64,000 bases of DNA from Thuidium tamariscinum. Lineage: Eukaryota > Streptophyta > Bryopsida > Hypnales > Thuidiaceae. Both the position numbers and the translations under genes were made by a program. The notes under the pieces were generated by a model, which was not told the DNA's origin, did no database searches, and was given only the letters and a program-made list of their open reading frames with translations. The stretch covers positions 19,991,067-20,055,066 of the forward strand of contig OX344758.2 of assembly GCA_947034885.2 (NCBI GenBank). The letters are read 5' to 3'. This document shows, one piece after another, positions 1 to 13,302 of the stretch. How positions within the stretch are numbered: position 1 is the stretch's first letter; each line of letters starts with the position of its first letter.

Positions 1-47
1 GCTGCGTCAATTCTGCTTTCTGGTGGTTGTCCATCAAACTAACTTAC

Positions 48-3000
48 CTGTATACTACCTGCATAGTTGGGGTGACAGACGTTACACAGTACGTGAAATT
101 AAAAAAAATAAAAAAATAAAAAAATCATTTGAGTAGATTATAGGTGAAAGACAAGTACCACTTTTAAACTGCAGGGGAAATTTTGTCCTTGAATCTTATC
201 ATCACCAAACTGGTTTCAGTAGTGGCTCAAACAGAGACTGCTGTACTGTACACTTGGTTCAAATTTTTTCTCACACTGCATAATTTCAATCTCAAAACTA
301 TCTCAAAAAAGCGATAACCGAACCTCCTCCCCTCAGTTACACTACGTCAGTTCTGAAGCTGGATTGATTCACCACTTGAGAGCTGATTTTCTCCTAATAC
401 AACCGCACCTGGAAATTACAAAGCAAAACACATCTCATCATTTAGCTATGGTGCTCGATTGTATCTCTTCAAGTTTTGGAGTTGAAGTGAATAAACCAGA
501 AATTTCAAATCTCAAAACCAGTTCCCTCCTTTTTGGCAGTTCTTAATGTACAGTACATATGAAGGGTTAACAGCGAGCTTACCCCGACAGTTGCAATGAG
601 AATAAGGTTGCCAAGAATTGCCATTGCAACAAGCCCGAACACCCAGTCTGTGAGTTTTGCGTAGGGATTGACCTGCAAATCATCAATTGAACCCAAATTC
701 CAGAAGCTGTCAGATACAAAACCTTTTTATTCTGTGGTCATGTATACAATGGATTTGAAAATGTGTGAGGGATGGGAGGCTTGAGAATATTATTGAACAT
801 AATGCTAAGTTATTCTCCTCAATAAATACATCCAATCAGTACTTTTGGGTTCAGTTGAACTAGGGGCTTAGAAATAAGAGAAGGATTGCTAGTTCATAAT
901 CTTCTCAAGCCTAGTCAAAGAGACAATAAACACGGGATTTAACTAGATAATGCTTGAGAATTGTAAAGCTCCACAGCGTTCTTAAATATCACGTCAACTC
1001 ATTCTCCACAATCTGTACTATTTTGGTTGATTTAAAGCCTTAGAATGAGGAGAAGGATTATTAGAAAATAAGGTAAGCGCATCAAACCCCGACCCATTTC
1101 TGAAACCAACCCTACAAATGTATGAACTCTATTCATGAGAGCCTATAGTTGAATTTGACTAAACCCATTTTCACTAATTTGAAAATTCATAGTTTATTCA
1201 AGTTTTGTTTTAAAATAATTACTAGCCAATAGAATCTAGAATCCCTTCTGCCTCCCAACAAGATTCAACTGCAAGATAGACAATTTAATAATAGGAACCG
1301 TCCTCAAATCCTTTTGGCAATTTCGGGTGCAATTACTAGAACCTTGAAAGGTCAAGACGTATCACCAAGGTAGTCAACCAAAAAATGATCCCATTTTCTG
1401 AACCTATAGGTGCATTCTTCATTTCTACAAACAGTAATCTTGAAAGCCATCCATCTACCACTTTTAGGACTCAACATCTGTTCTTATTAGTTTATCAACA
1501 AAAAAGGATTCAATTCCTTGACGAATAGGTGTTGTTCTTCACTTCTCTACGAACCTTGAAAATCTTTCATCAGACACTTGTTGTCCTCCACAATATCAAA
1601 GGATTAATCCTCTTATGTGCAGCAAAGTTGGATTGAACCCTGGACTTGGCACTACGGTGATCCATCCCGGTGATCAATTCCTAGAATTTCAAAAATTCTT
1701 TCTGCAAAAGGTGCCCCAATGAGAGGGAAAATCACCAACCTTGCTACGGTAGAAGCTGAAGAGCAGATAGGAGGCCACTGGGACAGCCAGAACTAAGGGC
1801 GCCACCCACTCTGGTGCAGTCTTGGTGGCCGCCTCAGTTATAGCTTTCGAGTCTTCGGCAGCTGTGGCATAATCCATGGGCTGGTAGCTTCCAAGCCACC
1901 CTGCCATTGCTAAACCTAGTGTCATCCCTCCCTTCTTCAAATTGTTCGCATATTCCATACCCTGTGCTTTGCAAGCAATTTGCAAGCAGTTTGCAAGCAA
2001 TATAGACTATCAGAACCGAAGTTACAGAGGAGGAGGAGATGGTATAGATTAATAAAACTGTCGTTCTAGGCTTTTGGAATCAATGTTATAGCTCATCAGA
2101 AACGACATTGAAGACTATTGAAGAATCCACGTTGTCGACAATTAGAACCGGCATTGTAGACAATCGGATCCACCCACGATATAGATTATCAGAGCCGACA
2201 TTATAGACTAGAAGAATCCACGCTACAGACTAGTAAGAAACCGAAATTATAAACTGTAAGGAGCCACATTATTTTGCTAGATTTAACGTATGAGAATATC
2301 ATTTATAAACCCTAAACTGACTTCCAATCCACAGTGGTATTGCTACCGCTAGTGTCCACCATCCCCTTTTTAAATTGTTCACATGCTCCATACACTGGGC
2401 TTGGTGTTTTAGAAAAGGCCATTTTGAGATCTAAGATCACTTCCAAGCCATCTCCTCATTCCACATCTCCCTGTCATTTTGTGTCTACAAGTCACGGAAA
2501 GGTTTAACTTCACCAAAACTTTTCTATCCAAAAGGAGGGGCACTGGTAAGAAGACTGAGAACAAACGGAGAGAAAGCAAGAACATCATTCAATAAATCAT
2601 ACCTGCAAGGAAGCTTGCCGGACCAAACCTTGCATCTCATTTTCCGAAGACATCTCCCTCTCGCCCGACTCGGCGGTAGCTGCAGGCTAGATTAGGTTTA
2701 GGATTTTTCTACAAATTTTGAGAGAAGCTAACGCAGAAATGAACAATACCCACTTCAAATGTGGATGGAAGGCTACGTGGCCAAAATTTTGAAAACGATC
2801 AAAAGAAATAACAAATTTGCCTCAATCTGGACGGAAATCTCACGACAAGTAAGTGAGTTTTGTCTTCAAATGAAAAAAATTTAGAAAATAATGTAGCCAC
2901 TAATACCAAAGAATTACCAGTAAAAGATTGATTATGTTTTGCTGGTAGGATTCGTTTCATGTGGCTAAGGTGTCGAGGCGAAGTCAACAAGCCGGTTGTT

Positions 3001-3104
3001 TGAGAGAGTGCTGTTCTCTTGATGTTGCTTGTTTTTGAACTTCCTGCTCCATGAATTAATGCTCCGTAATGATGACATAAAAGGGTGTGATTAGCAACTG
3101 CCAT
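48..3104 (-). CDS. Plastid-targeted small membrane protein, 3' end off the window
   Basis: I do not recognise the family. Five exons read in phase on the minus strand: 3104-2918, 2679-2603, 1961-1740, 672-583 and a possible 11-nt microexon 58-48, each with GT-AG borders. Exon 1 (62 residues) is rich in S, T, K, R and H with almost no acidic residues and looks like a chloroplast transit peptide. Exon 2 is acidic (ESGERE, SSENE). Exons 3 and 4 give a weak hydrophobic stretch (MTLGLAMAGWLG), then two clear membrane helices (WVAPLVLAVPVASYLLFSF and WVFGLVAMAILGNLILIATVG) joined by a short loop YRSKVNPYAKLTD. A thylakoid or envelope location is inferred. The start is the first ATG of the transit-like exon. 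The C-terminus lies beyond base 1. Confidence 0.6.
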
Positions 3105-4224
3105 CTTTCAAAAACCTGAATCTGCAAACAAAACTCATACCCTAAAAAGTAAGAATATAAGGAGGATTGGAATGTGTCTTGACTTTCTTGTGCAATTTCA
3201 ATGTTTGGTCACTGTAATATATCACATCGCATGTTAAAATGCTTACAGTAGAGGATGCAAATAGTATCCGCTACCTTCTACCTTAACTAGCTACCCCGAA
3301 TTGGAAGACAAGATAATCTTGAAGAATAGGAAGGCTCAAGAATATTACTGGACATACTGTCGTGAGTGTACTTCTAGGCTCACGAGAGAGTTCACATTCA
3401 ACACAGATTTATGAATCATAAACTCTCCCAAACAAACAAACAATCAAAAGTAGACACATTTGTATTAGCTTCTTTGTGTATTCGAAAAGTCGATGAGGGC
3501 CGGGAGACCAAGTCAGTCATTGCTCATAACCCTCTCTTCTAAACTAAACTAGAGATCAAAGTCTCAGATTTAAAAAAACTACGACTCTCTCAAAGAGTGT
3601 GTGGAGGATGATTTATTGACTCTAAACCGCAATGCAGCATGTGGCAATGCAACTGAAAGGAGGGGTTTTATGAGAACATACATATAAAACCCCCGTCTCA
3701 AAGTAAGAATTAATTACCGAATTTCCTCACATCCGAAAAGTGCTTCCCTAAGCAACACAGAAGTGATCCTCGAAACGACAGAAAAAACAACCAAAGTCAC
3801 GAACTCAAATGCAAATTCACAGAAACAAGGACATTCGTACCTTAAAAAAGGATTCCAAATATGGGTTACTTCAAAAATCTCCAAATCTCTTCACCTGTAA
3901 CAATAATGTAAAGCTGCTTCTTGCAACTTTCAAAACTCCAAAAAGTTTCGATCAGAACAGCAGGAAGTCAAATGCAATCCGAGTGAGCAAGTGGAAAGCA
4001 GACTGCTTTGTTCGGAGAGACAATCGAAAAGCTTACTGTGCAAGTCTGCAAGAAGGCTTGTGATTGCAGGGATTTGGAAGCAAAGTGGTGGCGGTATAGC
4101 AGGCCGACGAAGCAACGTGTTCAAGACTCCAAATAGGCTTATCCTGTTCTTCAAAAAAAAGTCTTGCAGCCAATATCCGTGTGAACGGGGTTCTGCTCCT
4201 TTTATGGCTGAATTTTTTTAATTA

Positions 4225-4305
4225 CTGTCTGTTTCTAAATAATACTCGTGTTTCCTTTGTGTGTGTGTTTTAGGAAACACAAGTATTATTTAGAAATAGA
4301 TGGAG
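4225..4305. mobile_element. Stowaway-type MITE, 81 bp
   Basis: A near-perfect inverted repeat. The outer ends read CTGTCTGTTTCTAAATAATA on the left and, reverse-complemented, CTCCATCTATTTCTAAATAA on the right. This matches the classic Stowaway terminus (CTCC followed by TTTCTAAATA). The element is flanked by TA on both sides (4223-4224 and 4306-4307), the Tc1/mariner target duplication. The 16-20 nt loop is GT-rich. Stowaway elements are non-autonomous and mobilised by mariner-like transposases, none of which is seen here. Confidence 0.8.
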
Positions 4306-4739
4306 TAAATTTTTAGCTTTAATAAAATTAGATAAATGTGAGTAAAGGCAATAGCAATTGGTATTATAATTCTTTGACAAAGTACGAAGTTTTTATGGCT
4401 TTTGATACTAGCTACCCAAATATTTGAAATGAGTCACTAGATTCCAAAACCAATGTAGAGTGCATCCAAAATGATCATATACTAAAACGGTTACCATCTC
4501 TTCTTACAACTATTACTAATAATGTGAAAGCTACATAAACAATCACATTTTGTAACAATTTAGACTTGAAAGGTAAAGGTTGTTTTAGTAGTCACTAATT
4601 CTTTTAATTGCTGACATTTAAAAAAATTGTAGATTTTATTTAACTCATTGTGGTCCAAACCTCAATTCTTTAAGAATGATGACTTTAAGGTAAATGTGTG
4701 ATTGTACTAAACCTAGTGTTAGCTATGTTTTTGCTTGAA

Positions 4740-4977
4740 TGAACTTTCTATCTTTGATCCATAAATGACATGGAGGCCATTTTTAATCTATGAATGAGGG
4801 AGGATTTCTTTGTATAGGACAAAAATACAACTATTCATCCTTGGAATTAGGAGTGGAGAGGGAAGATCTTCTACAATGCTTTGACTTCCAACAAGTACTT
4901 TTGGATTCTTTGGAACCAATGATTTCCATGATATCAGAATTCATGATTTCCACAATCACTGACTTGTCCTTTAAGGG
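4740..4977. mobile_element. Diverged TTAA-flanked (piggyBac-type) MITE
   Basis: Aligns by eye with the better-preserved copy at 27738-27967. Shared internal words include GGAAGATCTTCTA, TTGACTTCCAA and a CATGATTTCCA/ATGATTTTCAT stretch. The right end is CCTTTAAGGG followed by TTAA (4978-4981). The left terminus has decayed and its position is approximate. Confidence 0.5.
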
Positions 4978-6266
4978 TTAATACTACTCTTCAATGATGG
5001 CAATATGTAATGTGGCACTTAAAATTTCAGGTATTAGAATTAGTCTTAAAGTACATCAAGAGACAAAGTTTGTCAAAAATAGGGTATGTGAGATGAACAA
5101 TGTTGAAAAGTGGTCTAGTTGTCTTTGCCTTAAAATAAACATTGCACAAAAAACCTACAAGTACCAAATTGGGCATCATTTGAGCTTGGTATTGAATTTT
5201 GTTTTGCATCATGAATCAAGTCAGAGGGTTCCAAAGCTATTGGTGAGTTTTTCACTATTTCAAGTTCAACAAAGTTTGACATCTCATCTTAGTTTTCAAA
5301 AAGTGTATTCCTTTGCAATTAACTACTTCAACACAAGATACAAATTCACTCATTCAGTTAAATTCAAGAAAGCATTGCAAATAATTCTAACATTTTATAA
5401 TAATAAAGAAATGTTCCAAGAAAACAATTGAACTATAGAGAGTATCTTCCAAGGTTTATTGGGCAAATAATCACTTCAATTGTGCACTTCATTCATTTCT
5501 AGCTCTTGAATTCTTTCAATGGCCATATTTTCTGAAAATTTTAGAGTTCACAAGTAACCCAATTCATTTCAAAATCATAATGCCTAACCCTGAAAATCAA
5601 TTATTTTTTGAGCCCCTTCCTGTCTAAACCTTCACCGTCCAAACTTCTTCTAAAAAATATGTGACCCATTACTTTTTGATAATGTGCTGGAACCAATATG
5701 AAAGTGCTATATGAAAAAAAATCAACAATACTTTTGGTAACTTCGTTGAGTACTTAACAATGTCCGTCACCTTCATGGGAGCTTCATGAAAGCGAAATAT
5801 CTATGTCGAGCAAAATTTTGGCTACAAACTCACTGCCACTTTACCAAGATTTAGACTTACACCCAGAGATGTTGAATGTCAAAGTATTCTTGTCAATCGG
5901 AGTTACAAAACCAGGAAACATAGCCAAAATGGGTTCAGTTAGTACAATTGGACAATCATACAGTAGTTGTAGCACCAACAGTGGATTTACCAGAAAATTG
6001 ATAAGAGATTCAACTTCCACAGCATAAACCAGAAGTCCATGGAAAGTTGGCCTGTGAAAAGCTGGAAAATGTTGCAGTCACCATCTCTGCAGCCTACGAT
6101 CACAAACTCCGCTAATGGACAACCAAGAGCCGACGGTTCTTTCAAGGAACCGCTGTCCAAAGCTACACGGAGGTAAAGTGTTAGGAGCACTTGACACTGC
6201 TCACATGATACCAAGAAACTAAGGGGTATCAGTGAGGTAAATTACCTCTAAAAGGTCTAGCAATGA

Positions 6267-9200
6267 TTACTGTACTTTTAGTGTGACTTTGTGAACCATG
6301 GTTTCCTTGTGAATCTGGTGGCAGCTTTTCTCAACAAGGTCCAACAACTTCTCAATGTTGACAGCCCAAGAGTTTAAAACGTCATTGCTATCCATTTTGC
6401 TGGTGAAGGAGACCACACCTGCTGGTCTATCAACCTTGGCAATCAAAGCTTTTGAAACCACCATTTCTGAGAGGTGCTTCTCCGTTTCCTGTCACATAGA
6501 CCATAATATAAGAACACAACATGATAGAACCCTTCAAGTGTCTCTCCCCGATTGTCTGCACTACAAGCAGACAAAAAAACAAGTCCTGGAAGAGCCCCCA
6601 TTCTCACAGCTGGAGACTTCCAGCAGCGTGTCATGTGTAAGTAATTTGTTCCTTTCATTGTCTCATGAAAACGAATACGAAGTGAAGCCCATGATGCGAT
6701 TCAACGAAGTAGGAGACAGATAGAGCCAATAGTAAACAACCAAAAAACGAAAGCATAAGTTTCACAATTGATACCTGAGCAGTAAGGCATAAGAGCTCGG
6801 ACAGCCTCGTCAACGTGATTCTTGAGTAATATTTGGAAACCACCAAGATATTCTGCAATAAAGAGCAAATTTAGTCACGCAAACTCTTCCCTAAATAGAA
6901 CGACTAATTCAAACCAAAATTTGGTCAAAGTTCTTCCGAATCAACACAGCAGGCTTCGATCAGAACAGAATACTTACATGTTCAATGACTCGCTGGCGAA
7001 GATCTTCAGCTGCCTGATCCCCAAGGGAACCACCAGGTAGATTAGCTTCCTGTTCAAACTCAGTCTTGTAATCTTCCCAAAAGCGGTCCCACCTTATCAC
7101 TTCCATTGTTACGAACTGCTTCAGCAGAGCTCTGCAACCACGACAATATAACCGTACAGTTTTCAACGATCAAGCTAATTACTGACACGTTTTCAAGGTA
7201 GAAAGAAGATATCTGTTAATCCCAAATATTCTTGGTCAACCTACGCCAAAGAATTAGAGAAGACATAGCCAGATTGCCTGAAGGTAAAAGCCACATCCAT
7301 GTTACGACATTTCATTGAAAACCTCGCTCCAATCAACGTAGTCATATCCCACACCCAACCTTCCAAACAATGGTCCCAGTAGCAAAGTCCTATGGTAGAC
7401 TTCACTCATAACGCAATAGAAATGGATAAGAAACGTACTGAAATTTAGGGGTTTCGGACAACTTCTTGTCTTCAAGAGTGCTGTTCAGTAAGCTCGATTG
7501 CAAGGGATCATGAGGAGCCAGAACTAAGTACCAACATATCTTCCTCAAAATCTAAGACACCAAGTCAACAGGACATTAGTGCAACAATCAGAAATTTTAA
7601 TACAAGATACAAATTCTCCTTCAACTAACCTTAATGTCCAAAAATTTCATCACTTTGAAAGTAAGACGATTCCTGTACTCACCGGAACCCACTCTGGCTG
7701 CCCTTCCACGGCCATCGCGGTATCAGAAGTCTCTGCCTCACTCTTCACTAGACCTTCATATATAGCCTGATAGCTCCGGCACATCTCCAGATACTCTTGG
7801 TTGTGTGCATAGTACCTGCAGAGTCAACATCACAGTACTCACAAATATGCCATAACAAATACCCCAAATGCCTGAATTCTCTCAGAAAAACACACTCAAA
7901 TATCCGTTAAATTTTAAGATAGCTTGCCACTTTAAAAGTAGGGCAAAGCTAAATAGCCTCCTACAAAGCCTCACAATATATAGAAAGAATAGGCACCAGC
8001 CCAAACCTGATCATGTGTTCGTAGTAAATCCGCCTCAACTCAGAGAGTGTTGGCACATCGGGAGCTGGTTCCTCTATTATACTCTCCGCTTCCTTCGCCT
8101 TCTTCTTTTGTCTAGGAGTTTCAGTGAAACTCTTAGGATTGATCTTTCTAGACAATATCTGAGCCCTAATAAAATCTTTGCGATCGAGGCAAAGCCGAAC
8201 CTGTCCCACCACCATCCTGTCAGTAACACTTCAACAAAAGAATGGCACTCGAAATTACCGAAGTGAAAGCCACGATTCAAACTAGATTTAAGCTAGCTGG
8301 TGAATCAAGGCTTTGCAGACAAGAACACGTCCATACCTGCTCAAGAATGAAAGCAATCTTCTCAGTCTTAGCCATGGCACCAAAAGTCTCCACCTGCGCA
8401 AACAAATAACGAACTATCAGAACTTTCAAATCCGGTTACCAAGCTGCATAGACCACCTTCCCGACTCTGATGGCACCACAGGTCACTAACATCACATACT
8501 CCAATCCATCAAAATCAAAAGATAAAGTCACATACCGCCACTTCTTGCATGCAATCCGCAGCTTCAGCAATTTGCCCTTGCTCTTCTCTGATCTTTGCTA
8601 GCTTTTTGATTAGTCGTGCCCTTTCAATCTCAACATATATCTGTCGGTAGCATACACAATCCATTAGCATAGATACTTCTAACCGGTAAGAAATACAATA
8701 GTTCACCAAAGAGAGATAAACATGAAAAATAGACAGAGATAAAAGTAGCACCTTCCCAGCAGACACAGTGTTGAGAGTTTCAATCAGCTCAATGCGAGCT
8801 TCTACAGTCGGGGCTTCATCTATGTACTGCATAGCTTGCTGCACCATCGCAGTCACGGCCTGCACATCACCATCAGCGTCATACCATAAGCCTATTGAAA
8901 TTCGTTCTGGCAGTATCCAGGAGCTAAATGGTACAATGTCATTTGACAAAAACCTGTTCCATAAATTAAAGTAGGGACACCCAAAATCGCCATTGACCCA
9001 AAGGCGAAAGAACAGCTTCCGTCACGGGAGAAAGTCGTTTCACATCGCGTGTAGTCTTCAGTCTAGGACCCAAATTACAGCCTAGAACGATGCACAAAGG
9101 ACATTCAAACAAGATTGCGGGAGAACCTGCGTGTAGAATAATTCACCAGGACTCTCAAGAAGACATAACTAGGTCTAAGCAACGTGCCATATCTTCTCAC

Positions 9201-9808
9201 TGTCGCATGAATGGCGCTAACTCCAAATTGCACTAAAACAGGGCATTCAAATTTTCAATTTAATCGTTTCCTATCAAGGAGGACCCTCTGTATAAAACCC
9301 TAATTAAGACCTAGAAGAATACACCCGGCGATTCATGCGAGAGAAGCTGCGTGTAGAATCGCCATTACGACCCTCCAGATGACATAAAAAAATATATCCA
9401 ACTTGCCATATCTTCTAATCCGTGCAAGAGAGGCGCTAACTCCAAATTTCACCAAAATGCAGAAAGAGCTTACTTGTTTAAGTTGCGACCGTCGCTTCGA
9501 GAGAAGCAGAATTTGCTCATTCAGTGTTTTCCACGCCTTGGCTTCATAGCACAATTGGATGATTTCAATCACCACCTTCCTCGTGCCCGGGACATCCGCA
9601 GCAAGACGCATTTGCTTTTCTTCATTCAGCAACGCCTCGATCTTCGCATCGAGTTTACCGTCCTCCTACAACAAAATTTCCAATCATCAATCAATACCAA
9701 CACTATTCAAGAAACCCCAGACTGACCTAACCATGAAACCAAACTAAAATCAGTTCGTTGAAAAGCGAAGGAAAAATTCTACACCATGAAGTAGAAGGAA
9801 CGTACCAT
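6267..9808 (-). CDS. RPN5: 26S proteasome regulatory subunit RPN5 (PSMD12)
   Basis: Encodes the lid subunit RPN5 of the 19S regulatory particle, a scaffold that helps dock the RPN11 deubiquitinase on the base. Eleven exons join in phase to 452 residues: 9808-9806 (the ATG alone), 9665-9474, 8859-8752, 8640-8536, 8393-8337, 8200-8007, 7815-7683, 7551-7439, 7131-6978, 6852-6775 and 6488-6267. Landmarks match plant RPN5: [100 protein letters not shown] and the ending [13 protein letters not shown]. The C-terminal third is the PCI domain. The start is fixed by the ATG ending exon 1 directly at a GTACGT donor. An 18-residue insert ([18 protein letters not shown]) near residue 275 is unusual. No break is seen, so it should be functional. 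Confidence 0.96.
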
Positions 9809-9945
9809 GATGAAGCGTGCCGTGAGATCAAGGTGAGTGCGCAGATGCGAAGGCGACGACGGAAAAATGTAGACAATAAGTCGCAATAGGACGCTCACCG
9901 CAAGTTTGAGTGAGGGCGGAGTTGCAAGGCCAAATACTTCGTTTC

Positions 9946-9970
9946 CTGGCCGGGCCGGGCCGGGCCGGGT
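9946..9970. promoter_or_regulatory. Tandem GGGCC-containing pentamers upstream of RPN5
   Basis: Four to five head-to-tail copies of CGGGC/GGGCC lie about 140 bp upstream of the RPN5 start codon, in a locally GC-rich patch. GGGCC/TGGGCY elements are common in plant housekeeping promoters, including proteasome genes. A role here is inference from position. No TATA box is apparent. Confidence 0.35.
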
Positions 9971-11554
9971 GCCAACCAGCCGCCGGGTCGTTTCCATTCA
10001 GCCGACCCCTATCATTCGTACCATGGTGCGTCATACCTGGGGTTTATACCCGGTTGTACGTTATATCCGGAACATACGTTATATTTCCGGTACTGGGGAT
10101 TCCAGTCCCTTTTATTATTATTAATCACTGGAATTTTTCTGGTTCATCTATCCCTCAAAAAACTAAAAACTAATCACTCTCTGAATATTTTAATGCACTA
10201 TCTCATGTAAATATCTTTGATTTTTGTGTACACCATTTTCTAGGGAGAATTCTATTTTTTTTAGCATCCATATTAAAGAACAATGTTGAAATAATGCAAT
10301 TTGTCCCTATAATTACTTCAAACGACAAGGTCCCAAATGACATACTTATGAGTCTTAATGTAATTAAAAGTAATGTTCATGATTTGGTGAATTATTTTGA
10401 AGTATATTTAAATATACTTTACTCCAAAAATGATTGGATATACTAAAATTTACCTCTTAGGTCATAATATGTCAAAGATGAAACTTGTCAAAGACTACAA
10501 TGATATTGTTTGACATCAACTAAGAAGTCAAAGTCAAAGTCGAATTCAAATGACTCTTTACTACCAAATTGCATTCAAATGTATTTCAAAAATCACCATT
10601 TTATGAATAAGGTTATTGCTAGGTTGCATCCAATATCTTTGTCTAAAATACACTGTGTAAAAGGTTGTATCTAAAATCATGCTATTGTATATAACAAACT
10701 AGATAATAGGCCATTTTTTGCAATTTCCTTAATACAAAAATCTAATCTTTATTTTTTACCCTTAAAACATTAGAAAGATTTAATCTCAGTGAATTAATAA
10801 TTTAGAAATCTTTCATATGTTATTTTTGATGTTCAATAATAATATAATTTCTTCATATCATTTTGTTTGTCTTCAAGACATGCATTTATTATAAGCTTAT
10901 ATTGTATTTCAAATCACAATTGAACATGTGTTTTTTTGCATTCAAAACTTTGTTTGGATTTCCTTACAATAGTTTTGAATTTGCCCATCGCCTAGGGAGG
11001 AAGGATTCTACCCAATGAATAAATTCATTTCAAAAGTTGTTATCGACGATTTTTCAATGAAAATGAAAAAACATTAACAAAATATTTTTTGTAAGAAATT
11101 GATTGATATTTGTGGTTTAATCTAATTGGCTTGAAAATTCAAACTTAAAAATGTAAACCATTCTAAAGTACTATGTAGACCCATAATTGTAATATAATAT
11201 GAATTCATTGAAACAAAAATTTAGCCAATCAGAAAAATTTGGGTTGAACAAATAGAAATGGTATTTTTGGTGAATTAAAAAATAAAAATGATATAAGAAA
11301 ATTATAGCTTTCATAGCTTTCAAAAAGCTATCATTTAGATAATTTGATTGATGAATGAGCTCCAAAAAGTCAAGTTCCTTGGAAGCTTTTGGGTATCATA
11401 TTTGTTACACACCTTCAATTGCTAGTTTTGATTTCATATATGCACTTGTATCTATTTGGGATACTTTTGCAAAACGATCTCCTATAGGTTCTTGCTTAAG
11501 CCCTAAATCCCTAAAGCACTAAAATCTTATTAGTAATTTGTATTAAATTTTTTT

Positions 11555-12205
11555 TTGTTGAAGTTTAGTTTTAGCATTAAAAAAATTGAAAAATGAATGA
11601 TTATGATTTATTTATTCAAGATTTTGTTCAAAGGTTCCTATTGCAATTCTTGATTTTTTTTAGTGTTAAAGTATCTTCAAAATGATCTTCAAATACACTA
11701 ATTTTTGAAGCAAAAATCACATTAGAAATTCTTTAAAAAAAAATTGTAGAGTTGATTTTGAAAAGCAATAAAGTGATTGGAGTTATGTATATAATGTCAT
11801 GTAATATCATAATTTTTTTGGTGCCTAATTTTTCTAATTTGATATGTAAAAAGGGGATTGAAAGACTTCAAATTACTTTCCTAATTTTAACTTCTAAATG
11901 ATGGAGGCACCAAAATCTAGAGTTTGCAAAACTTTGAAGTTAAATAAAATCTAATCAAAATTCTATTTTTAGTAGTTTATATTTTTAGAAACTTCATTTT
12001 GAAGTCTAGTTTTAGCATCAAAAATTTGATTTTGAAATTGATTGATTTTTTTTTTTCAAGATTTTGTACAAGGATATCCATTGCAATCTTGACTTTCCAC
12101 AATGTAGAGGGTTCTTGAAAACTGAGCATCAAATACACTAGATCTTCAAGAGAAAAACACATTTAAGAAAATTATAGAGTAGATTTTAAAAAGTCATAAT
12201 TCACT
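11555..12205. repeat. Diverged direct repeat, about 430-bp period
   Basis: The stretches 11555-11775 and 11985-12205 share an ordered series of words: GAAGT(T/C)TAGTTTTAGCAT, CAAGATTTTGT(T/A)CAA, ATTGCAAT, CAAATACACTA and ATTTT(G/A)AAAA. The second copy abuts the 155-bp palindrome at 12202. The copies are too diverged to be recent. Confidence 0.45.
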
Positions 12206-12356
12206 AGAAAAAAAGTATGTTGTAGAAAACAAAAAACATCTCCTAGATTTTTGTTGACTATGTGTTTTCAAATCCAAGACTTTGCATTATCAAACACGAA
12301 GTCAACAAAATCCAAGTGATGTTTATTGATTACTACAACATACTTTTCTCCTAGTG
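12202..12356. mobile_element. 155-bp palindromic MITE with CACTAG ends
   Basis: The left end CACTAGAAAAAAAGTATGT pairs with a right end whose complement starts CACTAGGAGAAAAGTATGT. Pairing continues through TTGTAG and a second inner block (GTCAACAAAA with TTTTTGTTGAC), so nearly the whole unit folds back. The CACTA ends suggest a CACTA/EnSpm derivative. However, the flanking trinucleotides (ATT and TAA) are not a clear 3-bp duplication. Confidence 0.5.
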
Positions 12357-13302
12357 TAAATTATTTGAGATTTTGCATATTAGGCCCTTTAAGCTAATAT
12401 TTTTTGGTAACCAACTTTTTAATTTGACATGTGAAAAGAAGATTGTTGTAGTTTTATTACCCTTGTAATCATACATATAATCTTTCAATCCACAAGAAAT
12501 ATTGTTGTATTTTCTTTTTTTTTAAATTACATTTTTTTATAATGATAAAACTCATCAAAATGTTGATTTTTTGTTCAATTTAAAGCAAATTCCTAAAAGC
12601 TAAAAAAAACCCTTGGACATTTAGGAATTACATCCTCATAATCAAACATTATAATCTTTCAATCTATAAGTGATACTTGTGGGGTTTTTTTTCATCTTCT
12701 CTAATACATCTAGTTTGAATTTGAAAGGTCACAATTCATAAAAAATTGATAAAATTTACCAAAATGTTTTGTTTTTTTTTCAATTTAGAACAAATTCTAA
12801 TAAGCTCCCAAATGGCCTTGGACATTTAGGGTTTTAAATGAATACCATCATTACATGATAAACTAAAGTAAATTTAAGATAATCCTATCATCACACTTTA
12901 AAAATTCCCAATTTTTTGATTTGATGATCTGAAAATGTATGCTAAGAGATTTAAAACCCTTTTTTCAATTGCCATAGAAAACTACAAAACATGAAAGTAG
13001 AACCGGGCTCAAGTGCATATACTGTACTTGTATACCGGTGCCGGCGAGTTAGTATTAACACGCGCAGACGGCCGCGGACGGCCGCCGACGGGAGAGGTCT
13101 ACACAGGAAGAAGCTCAAATGGGAGATCTCTTAAGGTCACTAGGGTTCTCCTCACGGATCGTGATTCTCGCCATTGACATGGGTTTTAGGTTCTTCCAAG
13201 AATTTGGATAGATGCTCATTGCGCAGGGTAGCTGACAAATTTTTTGACACGACGGTATCTCAGATTCGAGGAAGTACTTCTCACATTCGAATTTTTGTAA
13301 TC

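Larger units (their letters stand above)
3105..6266. other. Gene-poor spacer with small transposons
   Basis: About 3.2 kb between the plastid-protein gene and RPN5. It presumably holds the 5' flanks of the left gene, but I see no TATA box I would defend. The open frames here (for example 4994-5431) are AT-driven, lack domains and are not flanked by splice signals. Recognisable contents are a Stowaway-type MITE at 4225-4305 and a diverged TTAA-type element ending at 4977. Confidence 0.5.
9810..13302. other. AT-rich intergenic repeats
   Basis: RPN5 5' flank followed by about 3 kb of AT-rich DNA without a supportable gene. It contains a direct repeat (11555-11775 and 11985-12205), a second tandem-like pair (about 12470-12640 and 12655-12830) and a 155-bp CACTAG-ended palindrome at 12202-12356. 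A short GC-rich stretch near 13040-13100 marks the start of the uS15 promoter or leader. Confidence 0.5.

Noticed and set aside
4994..5431. 145-codon plus-strand open frame
   Set aside because: AT-driven composition, no domain, no splice context and no second copy.
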